This document shows positions 18,841 through 26,657 of a stretch of DNA of 64,000 nt, piece by piece. A program made the translations under genes and the position numbers. Each line of letters starts with the position of its first letter. The stretch's first letter is position 1. Where the stretch lies: contig NZ_LFCT01000004.1 of assembly GCF_008692605.1 (NCBI RefSeq), forward strand, positions 62,001 through 126,000, read 5' to 3'. Origin of the DNA: Sphingobium estronivorans. Its GTDB lineage: Bacteria > Pseudomonadota > Alphaproteobacteria > Sphingomonadales > Sphingomonadaceae. The notes below the pieces were generated by a model. That model did not search any database and was not told the origin of the DNA. It saw only the letters and a list, made by a program, of their open reading frames with translations.

Positions 18841-19836
18841 ATGAAAACGGTGCTGGTTACAGGTGGAGCGGGCTATGTCGGCTCTCATTGCTGCAAGGCA
18901 TTTGCGGCGGCGGGGTGGAATGTCGTTACGCTCGATAATCTGTCGCGCGGGTGGGCGTCCGCCGTCAAATGGGGCCCTCTGATCGAGGCGGACATTGCCG
19001 ACCGGGCCGCGGTCGAAAGCGCCCTGCGCGAGTATCGGCCCGATGTCGTCGCGCATTTCGCCGCCTATGCCTATGTCGGCGAATCGGTGGCGCAGCCGGA
19101 CATTTATTATCAGAACAACAGCGCGGGGACTTTGGCCCTGTTGGAAGCCATGCGGGCCTGCGGGCAGCGGCATATTCTGTTTTCCAGCACCTGCGCGTCC
19201 TACGGCAATCCCGTCCGGCTACCCATTGACGAGACGCATGCGCAGTCGCCGATCAATCCCTATGGCTGGTCGAAATTCATCATCGAACGGATGCTGGAGG
19301 ATTATGCGCGCGCCTATGATTTCCAATCCATCGCGTTGCGCTATTTCAACGCGGCAGGGTGCGATCCCGACGGAGAGATCGGGGAGCGGCACGAGCCGGA
19401 AACCCATGCCATCCCGCTCGCCATCGCGGCGGGGATCGCCGGCGGCGCCTTCAATGTGTTCGGCACCGATTTCGACACGCGCGATGGCAGCGCCATCCGC
19501 GATTATATCCATGTCTGCGATCTGGCCGACGCGCATGTGCTGGCGGCCGAACGCCTGTTGCGCGGGGAGGGGACGGGCGCCGACATCTTCAACCTGGGCA
19601 CGGGCAACGGCACAAGCGTTCTGGAAATAGCGGCGGCGGTCAACCGCGCGACCGGCGGCCGCCTGCAACTGCTGTACGCGCCGCGACGGGAAGGCGATCC
19701 GGCTCAACTCGTGGCGTCGGCGCAAAAGGCACGGGATGTGCTGGGATGGGCGCCGACTCGTTCCGACATCGACTCCATCGTCGATACCGCATTGGCGTGG
19801 CAGCTGCGGCAAACCGTGACGGATGCCGCTGCCTGA
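18841..19836 (+). CDS. galE: UDP-glucose 4-epimerase GalE
   Basis: 331 aa. Interconverts UDP-glucose and UDP-galactose. The NAD-binding motif is TGGAGYVGS at the N-terminus, the active Ser-Thr region is SSTCASYG, and the catalytic Tyr-Lys pair is in NPYGWSK. YIHVCDLADAH and NLGTGNG are standard GalE motifs. The start at 18841 gives the usual beginning; 42 more bases of open frame exist. It stands alone, convergent with the flippase gene, after a 274-base upstream region that is AT-rich near 18760 to 18790. Confidence 0.95.
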   Translation: MKTVLVTGGAGYVGSHCCKAFAAAGWNVVTLDNLSRGWASAVKWGPLIEADIADRAAVESALREYRPDVVAHFAAYAYVGESVAQPDIYYQNNSAGTLALLEAMRACGQRHILFSSTCASYGNPVRLPIDETHAQSPINPYGWSKFIIERMLEDYARAYDFQSIALRYFNAAGCDPDGEIGERHEPETHAIPLAIAAGIAGGAFNVFGTDFDTRDGSAIRDYIHVCDLADAHVLAAERLLRGEGTGADIFNLGTGNGTSVLEIAAAVNRATGGRLQLLYAPRREGDPAQLVASAQKARDVLGWAPTRSDIDSIVDTALAWQLRQTVTDAAA

Positions 19837-19853
19837 AGGCCGAAGGGTTCTGC

Positions 19854-21395
19854 CTATCGAGGGGCGCGGCGGGACATGGTCAGCAGATTCAGCGCGAGGC
19901 GATGGATCTGCGCCGTCACTTTGGTTTCGGACCCTTCCGGTCGTCCCGACGCGATCCAGAGAAGGCCATGCGTGCTCAGATAGAGTCCGATGCACAACAG
20001 GCCGCGCCAGCCCAGTTCCGTGGCCAACATCCATTCGGGCAGTTCGCCATACGCTCTGTCGGGCAGCATCAGCACCACCGCCGACATGACCCCGACACTG
20101 GCAAAGCTGCGCCATGAAGCCTTGAACGGTTCATATATCCGGCGCGATGTCAGGACGGCGGCAAGGGAAAGTCCGTACAGGGACTGGAATATGCCGGACG
20201 CCGCGCGGGCCATCAAAAGGCCGATGAGCCCGCCATAATGATAGCCCAGATACATGGCGACGGTGCGAAGGACCATGTAGATGACGGAGCGCGCGGCCAG
20301 CATCCTGACCCGGCCCAGCGCCATCGCCAGCGCTTCCACGCCGGCGCCGACCGTTTGCAGGGCGAAAACCGGGGCCATGAACTGCACCACCGGAATCGCC
20401 AGTTCCCAGCCGGGACCGAAGAGCAGGTAGATCATCGGCTTGGCGAGCAAGGCCATGGTAAAGCCGATCGGCAGCGCAATCGCCAGACCGGCGGCCTGCA
20501 CCTGCGCATAGTTGCGCCGCAGCCGGTCGGGGTCGTTGTTCATGATCGCGAAGGCGGGGAACATGGCGCGCGTCAATGTCGGAATGACGTCGCCGGTCGC
20601 CATCGAGTTGATCTGATTGCCGACCGTATAGGCGCCGACCGTCTTGGTATCCATGACCTTCCCGATGAAGAAGATCTCTATCCGCAGCGCGAGTTGCAAA
20701 AAGAGATTCTGTACCAGCAGCCAAACGCCGAAACCGAGCATTTCGCGATAATGGGTCAGGGACAGACGCGGGCGGCCCGGCACCCGCCAGTAGGACAGCA
20801 GCAGGTTGACCAGCGCCTGGGCGATATTCCCCGCGACCAGCGCCCAATAGGACCGCAGCAGGAAGGCAAGGCCGATCGAGATGATGCTGCCCGCCAGCGT
20901 GGCGAAGGCACGCCGCTGCGAATCCTTCTTGAAGTCCAGATTGCGCGAATAGAGCATGAAATAGGGATTGTGCAGGCCGTTCAGGATCGTCGTGATCGTC
21001 AGCGCATAGAGGATCGCGTCCAATCCCGGCGCGTTCATGAACCGCGCCAAGGGAGAGGCCACCGCCGCGAGCAGCGCAGCCATCGCGAGGCCGCGCAGGA
21101 AATTGAGGGTGAAAGCCGTCGACAGGTGGGAATCGTCCAGCCCGCGGGTGCGCACAAGGGCGTTGCCGACCTCCACATTGGTCATGGCTTCCAGGATGAT
21201 CATGATCGTCGTGGCAATCGCGACGACGCCGAAATCGGCGGGCATGAGCGCGCGCGCCAATATGGCGAGTGTAACCAGTTGGAGCCCGCGCATCGCCATG
21301 TTGAGCGACCACAGCATGAGCGCGCTGTTGGCGACGCGCGCGCCCAGATCGGCACCGCTGCGCTCAACATCCATCGGCTGTGCTGGTTCGGTCAT
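19854..21395 (-). CDS. Wzx-type polysaccharide flippase (MOP superfamily)
   Basis: 513 aa with about 12 to 14 hydrophobic helices. It should move lipid-linked repeat units across the inner membrane. The N-terminal pattern with ALMPADFGVVAIAT, and FGVWLLVQNLFLQ in the middle, matches the lipopolysaccharide biosynthesis/WzxC branch of the oligosaccharidyl-lipid exporters. It is transcribed away from the divergent beta-helix gene at 21590. With the Wzy-like protein at 40729 and the OPX/PCP pair at 33.8 to 36 kb it completes a Wzx/Wzy-dependent pathway. Confidence 0.9.
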   Translation of the reverse strand: MTEPAQPMDVERSGADLGARVANSALMLWSLNMAMRGLQLVTLAILARALMPADFGVVAIATTIMIILEAMTNVEVGNALVRTRGLDDSHLSTAFTLNFLRGLAMAALLAAVASPLARFMNAPGLDAILYALTITTILNGLHNPYFMLYSRNLDFKKDSQRRAFATLAGSIISIGLAFLLRSYWALVAGNIAQALVNLLLSYWRVPGRPRLSLTHYREMLGFGVWLLVQNLFLQLALRIEIFFIGKVMDTKTVGAYTVGNQINSMATGDVIPTLTRAMFPAFAIMNNDPDRLRRNYAQVQAAGLAIALPIGFTMALLAKPMIYLLFGPGWELAIPVVQFMAPVFALQTVGAGVEALAMALGRVRMLAARSVIYMVLRTVAMYLGYHYGGLIGLLMARAASGIFQSLYGLSLAAVLTSRRIYEPFKASWRSFASVGVMSAVVLMLPDRAYGELPEWMLATELGWRGLLCIGLYLSTHGLLWIASGRPEGSETKVTAQIHRLALNLLTMSRRAPR

Positions 21396-21589
21396 CCATG
21401 GTCCTATGCTTGCGGTGCTGCGCCGCGAGAGGGGCCTTACAATGTGCGTCGGGCAAGTGCGACAGAAAATCTCTGTTTCATCTTGGATTTGAAGGAAGAT
21501 TTGCGAGAATAAGAACGTTAAACGCTTGCGGCGATCGAGCGCTTGTCCATAATGTTTTCGCTACCGGACATTGATCAGCACAGGATGCC

Positions 21590-22810
21590 ATGACGCGTCG
21601 GACCGACACCCTGTTTGCCACGGCCTTTCGCGCCCATGGCCGCAAACGCATTCCGGTCGCGCTTGCGGCGGGCGGGGCGCTGCTGACCGTTACGGGGCTT
21701 GCGCTGACCTTCACGGCCGTCCGGATGGGCGATTGGGGGAATCCCGTCGCTTCGGCGTTGGCGAATGCGATTGCACCTGCCGTCATTGACGATGCCGCCA
21801 GCCTGACCGCTGCCCTGAGGCGCGCGCGCGGCGGGGAGACGTTGCTGCTGGAACCGGGACGGTATGAGATGCTGAACCTGAAGGGAATCGGCTTTGCCCG
21901 GCCCGTGACCCTGGCCTCACGCGATCCGCGCCGGCCAGCGGTGCTGACCGGGTTCAAATTCCGCAATGTCGAAGGGCTGGTCCTGCGCGATCTGGAATTC
22001 GACGTCGTAGCGGCAAACGGCATGTTTTCCTACGATCTGACCGGTTGCGCCAATATCGAATTGCGGCGGATCAATGTTCATGGATCGCTGGATGGCAATC
22101 CAGCCAACGATACATCGCCGATCATGATCCGCGGGTCGAGCCATGTGACCGTTGCCGACAGTGATTTTCAGGAACTGTTCCACGGCATATCGTTTCTGGA
22201 AAGCCGGAACCTGACCTTCACCGGCAATGCCTTTCGCGATCTGCGCACGGACGGCATTCGGGGGGGAGGGTCTTCGCACCTGTTGATCAGTGGCAATGTC
22301 TTCACCGCTTTCAAGCCGGCCCCGAAAGATCACCCCGATGGCATCCAGTTGTGGACCACCAATACGACGGCGGCCGCGCGGGATATCGTGATCGAAGGCA
22401 ATGTCGTCATGCGCGGCAAGGGCGATCCCATACAGGGCATCTTCATCCGCGATACGTTCGATCAGTTCCCGTTCGAGGAATTGACCGTCCGCAACAATCT
22501 GGTCGTCGGCGCGATGTATAATGGGATATCCATCGGCGGGTCGAAGGGCGCCGTGGTGGAAAACAACAGGGTTGTGGCCTTTGCCGGGCAGAAGAGCTGG
22601 ATACGCGTCGGCATCGCCACGGGCATGCGGATGACCGACAACCGTGCGACGGCCTATATCGTGCCGGCGACGGCGCAAGTCGAGCAGAAGGGCAACCGCA
22701 CGATAGGCGTTGCGCGGGACGGGGGCCGGGCGGCCCTGGCGGACTGGTTGGCGCAAGGGAGCAATGCGCGACTGATGGCGCGTCCGCTCGCGGCGGCCGG
22801 ATTGCGGTAG
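21590..22810 (+). CDS. Membrane-anchored parallel beta-helix protein (polysaccharide lyase/epimerase-like)
   Basis: 406 aa. A basic N-terminus and one hydrophobic helix (about 21 to 45) act as signal anchor or uncleaved signal, so the rest lies in the periplasm. Residues 65 to 360 show repeated short strands with Asn and Gly turns typical of the pectin-lyase fold: SSHVTVADSDF, SRNLTFTGNAF, SHLLISGNVF, then DHPDGIQLWTTNTT and RDIVIEGNVVMRG. It is a clear paralogue of the RTX-tailed protein at 26658 and likely cuts or epimerises the polymer during export. Catalytic type cannot be fixed: the HPD motif is only loosely like the DPHD of alginate epimerases. Confidence 0.8.
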   Translation: MTRRTDTLFATAFRAHGRKRIPVALAAGGALLTVTGLALTFTAVRMGDWGNPVASALANAIAPAVIDDAASLTAALRRARGGETLLLEPGRYEMLNLKGIGFARPVTLASRDPRRPAVLTGFKFRNVEGLVLRDLEFDVVAANGMFSYDLTGCANIELRRINVHGSLDGNPANDTSPIMIRGSSHVTVADSDFQELFHGISFLESRNLTFTGNAFRDLRTDGIRGGGSSHLLISGNVFTAFKPAPKDHPDGIQLWTTNTTAAARDIVIEGNVVMRGKGDPIQGIFIRDTFDQFPFEELTVRNNLVVGAMYNGISIGGSKGAVVENNRVVAFAGQKSWIRVGIATGMRMTDNRATAYIVPATAQVEQKGNRTIGVARDGGRAALADWLAQGSNARLMARPLAAAGLR

Positions 22811-22813
22811 CGA

Positions 22814-23926
22814 TCAATCCGCGGCGATCCGTTGCAAGGCGCGCTCCAGCGAATCGCCCCACGCGCCCCAGTTCAGGCGTTGTTCGTAATCGGCCCTCGC
22901 GGCATGGCATAGGGCTGCATAGGCCGCGTCATCCGACCAGGTCGCCAGGATGCGATCGGCATAAGCGGAGGTCGGCGATGCGGGCGGGAGCAATAGGCCG
23001 GTTTCACCGTCCTTGACGATGGTGGGAACGCCGCCCGTGCTGATGGCGACCGCTGGTCGGCCGAAAGCGGCGGTTTCGCAATAGACGAGGCCAAAGGCTT
23101 CCTGACGGCTGGGCATCAGGAAGAAGGAGGATTCGGCGAAGAGTTGGACGAAGCGCCGATAGTCCGCGGGATCCGATTTTTTCAGCAAGCCGTGGACATG
23201 CACGCCCTCCAGACCGCTGGCCTCCGGCGGACGGCAGCCGACGATGTGCAGTTCCGCGTCGTTCGTCCGGCGACGCAGTTCGCGCCAGATGTCGAGTGCC
23301 AGCGGACCACCCTTGCGGTCCCATGCATAGCCCGCAAACAGCAGTTTGAGCGGTCCGCCTACGACCGGCGGTTGAAAGCCGGGGTCTGCTTCCAGATTGG
23401 CGCCATAGGGAGCGGTCATCAGGCGATCATCGGCTATGCCATAGGTGCGGGCGGCAGACGCGCGACCCCATTCAGATGTCATCATCAACATGTTGCAGCG
23501 ATCGACCATGCTGCATTGCATTGCATTGCCCACCCGCCGCGTCCGTGTGTTGAGCCGCTTATACTGGTCGTAATAATCGATGATCGAGCCAAACAGCGCG
23601 TCGGCAATATAGACGACTGGCCATTTGGGATTGATATAGGCGAGCTTGTGCGCGGCCCCGACCGCTACGATGGCATCCGGCTTGATTGCTTCCAACTGGC
23701 GGTCCATATGTCGGCTGAGTAATCTGGCGACCAGTGGTTCCCTGCTGACCAATATGCCTGCCCTCGCCAAGGGAGCCAGACGCGTAACGATCTTGTCGAG
23801 CCGTGGTGTGTCGATCACATGCGTGTCTGGAAAGCGACGCTTTACTTCTTTATGGCTATACCAGGGGACGCCGCTCCACGATGCGCGATCGAAGGGGCTG
23901 GCGATGGAGATATAGCCTAGGCGCAA
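22814..23926 (-). CDS. Glycosyltransferase family 4 (GT-B fold)
   Basis: About 370 aa. The C-terminal Rossmann domain has LLFAGYAWDRKGG, the acidic donor-binding region QEAFGLVYCETAAFGRP and STGGVPTIVKDG, which is the E-x7-E pattern of GT4. The chosen start is TTG at 23926, because it has AAGGAAAG five bases upstream and begins directly with the first beta strand RLGYISIAS; an ATG at 23971 in the same frame lacks a ribosome site. It ends 4 bases from the convergent beta-helix gene and is divergent from the GT2 gene at 24027. The sugar transferred is unknown. Confidence 0.88.
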   Translation of the reverse strand: MRLGYISIASPFDRASWSGVPWYSHKEVKRRFPDTHVIDTPRLDKIVTRLAPLARAGILVSREPLVARLLSRHMDRQLEAIKPDAIVAVGAAHKLAYINPKWPVVYIADALFGSIIDYYDQYKRLNTRTRRVGNAMQCSMVDRCNMLMMTSEWGRASAARTYGIADDRLMTAPYGANLEADPGFQPPVVGGPLKLLFAGYAWDRKGGPLALDIWRELRRRTNDAELHIVGCRPPEASGLEGVHVHGLLKKSDPADYRRFVQLFAESSFFLMPSRQEAFGLVYCETAAFGRPAVAISTGGVPTIVKDGETGLLLPPASPTSAYADRILATWSDDAAYAALCHAARADYEQRLNWGAWGDSLERALQRIAAD

Positions 23927-24026
23927 GCTTGACTTTCCTTGAATAGTGTATCCAGCCTTTTGGCTGGGCATCTTATGGATTGATAATGAAGAACAGTTGC
24001 AAAATCGAGTGGGGATTCCTTTGGCA

Positions 24027-25052
24027 ATGACGGATTTTATTTCCGTCATCATTCCTGCCTATAATGCTGAGGCGACTATAGGGCATACGTTGTCGTCCGC
24101 TTTGGCGCAGACGGGTGTGGAATTGGAAGTCATCGTTGTCGATGATGGTTCTACGGATCGTACCGCGGAGTTGGTGGAGGCCGTTTCCAGACGGGATGGA
24201 CGCATTCGCCTGCTCCGTCAGCGTCAGGGCGGCGTGGCGCGTGCGCGCAATCTGGCGATCGCTTCTGCCCAGGGCAATTATGTAGCGCCGCTCGATGCGG
24301 ACGATATCTGGCATCCGGAAAAGCTGTCACGGCAATTGCACCTGTTGCGCGAATCGCCTGCGGATGTGGGAATGGCTTATAACTGGTTCCGCCGGATCGA
24401 CGAGGACGACAGGGTGATTCCGGGATCGCCCCGCCCCACGGTCGATGGGTGGGTGTTCCATCGTCACCTGACATGGAACTTCATATCCAACGGCAGTACG
24501 CCTCTCATCAGGCGCGCCGTCCTCGATACTATTCAATATAATGCGGAACTGTATGACCGGCAGTTGCAAGGGTGCGAGGATTATCTCATCCAGCTGGAAA
24601 TTGCGCGGCACTATCGCTTTGCTTGCGTGCCCGCCTTTCTGACTGGTTATCGCCAGTTGCCCGGGGCGATGTCCACCAATGTCGAGCGGATGATTCGGTC
24701 GCATATTGCGGTGTTCGAAATGATCGGGGAAGGGGCGGACAAGCAGGGGCGCAGGCTCATCGGGCAACAGCTTGCGCGATTGCATGTCGAACTGGCGCGA
24801 ACCCGGCTCGGCAAGCTGGACGGGCAGGGCGTCGTGCGCAGCGTCACGCGCGCCCTGGCCCATGATATGGGTGGGGCGACCAGAAGTCTGCGGGCGGAAT
24901 TGATGAAGCGGGTCAGGCGCCGTGTAGTTTACGGTCCGGCGGAAAAGCCGTTTTCTGTCTTTGGGTCCACCGATGTGGACGGCGCGTGGGCGTTGCAAAG
25001 ATCGCGCATCGAACTGGATAATTTGGAGGCGATGGACCGGCAGCGATCATGA
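24027..25052 (+). CDS. Glycosyltransferase family 2
   Basis: 341 aa. The GT-A N-terminus ISVIIPAYNAEATI, VVDDGSTD and the metal-binding APLDADDIW are canonical. A later stretch, GCEDYLIQLEIARHYRFA and GYRQLPGAMSTN, is shared with the GT2 at 51718, so the two are paralogues. There are no membrane helices; it should act at the inner face of the cytoplasmic membrane on a lipid-linked intermediate. The start at 24027 follows a weak ribosome site. Acceptor and donor are unknown. Confidence 0.9.
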   Translation: MTDFISVIIPAYNAEATIGHTLSSALAQTGVELEVIVVDDGSTDRTAELVEAVSRRDGRIRLLRQRQGGVARARNLAIASAQGNYVAPLDADDIWHPEKLSRQLHLLRESPADVGMAYNWFRRIDEDDRVIPGSPRPTVDGWVFHRHLTWNFISNGSTPLIRRAVLDTIQYNAELYDRQLQGCEDYLIQLEIARHYRFACVPAFLTGYRQLPGAMSTNVERMIRSHIAVFEMIGEGADKQGRRLIGQQLARLHVELARTRLGKLDGQGVVRSVTRALAHDMGGATRSLRAELMKRVRRRVVYGPAEKPFSVFGSTDVDGAWALQRSRIELDNLEAMDRQRS

Positions 25053-25179
25053 TGTGAAAGCGCCCTGAGAGCCGTCATGACCTGCTTTGGCGCGTGACTT
25101 CGAGCCATTGTGGCAGCGGAAGTGAACGGAATCTTAACGCAAGGGCGCTTATGTCCGCAGTGTAGTCAGGGACCGTGTC

Positions 25180-25419
25180 ATGCCGCAGCAAGCCAGAACT
25201 TTCGTTGATCCTATTCTTCCTCCGCACGGCGAGTTGCAGGACGGAGACGCGTCGACCGGGATAAGGCATCGGCCAGCCGAACGCATGCATGCCTTGCCCT
25301 TCCTGTCCGTGCAGGCGCCGACCGGACTGGCAGCCGGGGTGGAACAGCTTTCCCGCATGGCCGGACCAGTCGCCCTTATGGGCGGCTATATCTGGGCTGC
25401 ATTTCTCCTGTTCCGCTAA
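25180..25419 (+). CDS. Possible small protein with C-terminal hydrophobic segment
   Basis: 79 codons; polar first half and a C-terminal helix (AGPVALMGGYIWAAFLLFR). No family recognised, no strong ribosome site. It is kept because the stretch 25053 to 25655 has no other gene and the hydrophobic end looks non-random. It could equally be chance. Confidence 0.3.
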   Translation: MPQQARTFVDPILPPHGELQDGDASTGIRHRPAERMHALPFLSVQAPTGLAAGVEQLSRMAGPVALMGGYIWAAFLLFR

Positions 25420-25430
25420 AGTCCGGTGTT

Positions 25431-25470
25431 AGAGCGGTTTTTCGCTCTGATTGGACCGGATCTCCGCTCT
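25431..25470. repeat. Nested inverted repeat AGAGCGG ... CCGCTCT
   Basis: An inner stem AGAGCG / CGCTCT with loop GTTTTT (25431 to 25448) is nested in a longer pairing AGAGCGG (25431) with CCGCTCT (25464 to 25470). Arrangements of this kind recur as intergenic elements in several alphaproteobacteria. It lies in a gene-poor stretch (25420 to 25655) between a possible small gene and a convergent RTX gene, where it may end transcripts. No second copy was seen in the window. Confidence 0.4.
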
Positions 25471-25654
25471 GGTCATTGATTCGCTGCGATTTCATGATCA
25501 GCGATCATTTCCGATCCCTTGGAAATCACGCCAAGCGTCAATTATCAAGCAAACCGCCGGGAGGGAGTGCAGGACTCCAGCCCAGCGGTTACTATGAATA
25601 GGCCGGACAGTTCAGCCTATCCGGTCGATGCAATGGATCGAACCGGTTTTATAA

Positions 25655-26185
25655 TTAGACGGCGTGGGCGCTCGCTGCGGCCGAATAGGCAGCCCAGCCG
25701 CCGGAAATGTGGATCGTCTGGGTCTGACCTTCGCCATTGTCGATGGTCAGGATCAGAACATCGGTCTGACCCTTGCGCGAAGCGCTGACCAGATCGGAAT
25801 CGTCGACCATCTTCACCAGGCCACCCCAGGAACTGATCTGGGCCGCGGCACCGCCATTGAAAGCGTTGATGCCGTCGCCGTCCGCGAAGTGCACATTTCC
25901 ATAGTTGCCGAACACCAGCGTGTCGCCATCGCTGAAGTTCAGGTCATAAATCTTGTCGAGGTCGGAAGCGCCCCCAATATTGTTGCCGAAGAAACGGAAC
26001 TGGTCCGCGCCGGCGCCGCCCCAAAGCTGATCGTCGCCCGCACCGCCCGTCAGAATATCGTCGCCGCGGCCGCCGCGCAGAATGTCATCGCCCGCCTGGC
26101 CGTTGAGAATGGTGCCGTTCAGACCGGACGCCCGAATATCATTGTCACCCGCATCGCCGCCTACATAATTTTGCAACACACGCAT
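25655..26185 (-). CDS. Small RTX calcium-binding secreted protein
   Basis: 176 aa. Residues 25 to 70 contain nonapeptide repeats of the GGxGxDxLx type (GQAGDDILRGGRGDDILTGG), which bind calcium outside the cell. The C-terminal 100 residues are beta-rich and end in a small-residue tail (AAYSAAASAHAV), a plausible type I secretion signal. There is no N-terminal signal peptide. The type I ABC proteins at 38.6 kb and 61.9 kb are candidate exporters. AGGAG lies directly before the ATG at zero spacing, so the GTG two codons later, at 26179, may be the true start. Confidence 0.85.
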   Translation of the reverse strand: MRVLQNYVGGDAGDNDIRASGLNGTILNGQAGDDILRGGRGDDILTGGAGDDQLWGGAGADQFRFFGNNIGGASDLDKIYDLNFSDGDTLVFGNYGNVHFADGDGINAFNGGAAAQISSWGGLVKMVDDSDLVSASRKGQTDVLILTIDNGEGQTQTIHISGGWAAYSAAASAHAV

Positions 26186-26657
26186 CTCCTGAAGTTGGAA
26201 ACAAACCGATCAGCTATGCGACCCTGAGGCATTTATTTTCTTTGGAGCGGGCCTAATATACCGGAAAGTATATGTAAATAGTGAATAAATTAACCTTCTT
26301 TGTATATTTTCGCCTTTCCTATTTGCTGCCGGAATCGAGCTCTCTCCTGTCGTTTGCGGTTTGGCACACCGGGACATTCTCATGTCTTCCGGCGTCGCGG
26401 GATGGTTTCGGGATCGCAGTTCTCCGGTGTGCAGGCAGGCCTCGATTGTCTCATTCTGGCACGGAAATTCTTAGGGCGCGCGCTCGATGCCCCGGTGCGT
26501 CGACCGAACCCCGGCCGACAGGAGAGGCATGGCAGGTTGCAAAAAACCGTTGGTTAAAAACAATTACACCATCAACGCACATCAAAGCGAAATTCATTGA
26601 ATCTATTCTCGCGAACGGATGGGGATCCAAATCATTCGGACGCGGGGCGGCTTCGAC
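26186..26657. promoter_or_regulatory. Divergent promoter region between two RTX genes
   Basis: 470 bases without a gene, separating two divergent genes for RTX proteins. A marked AT-rich island runs from about 26226 to 26330. Within it ATATAC and GTATAT form an inverted repeat with a 6-base spacer (26256 to 26273), a shape that fits an operator for a dimeric regulator. A second AT-rich patch lies at about 26550 to 26600. Confidence 0.45.
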
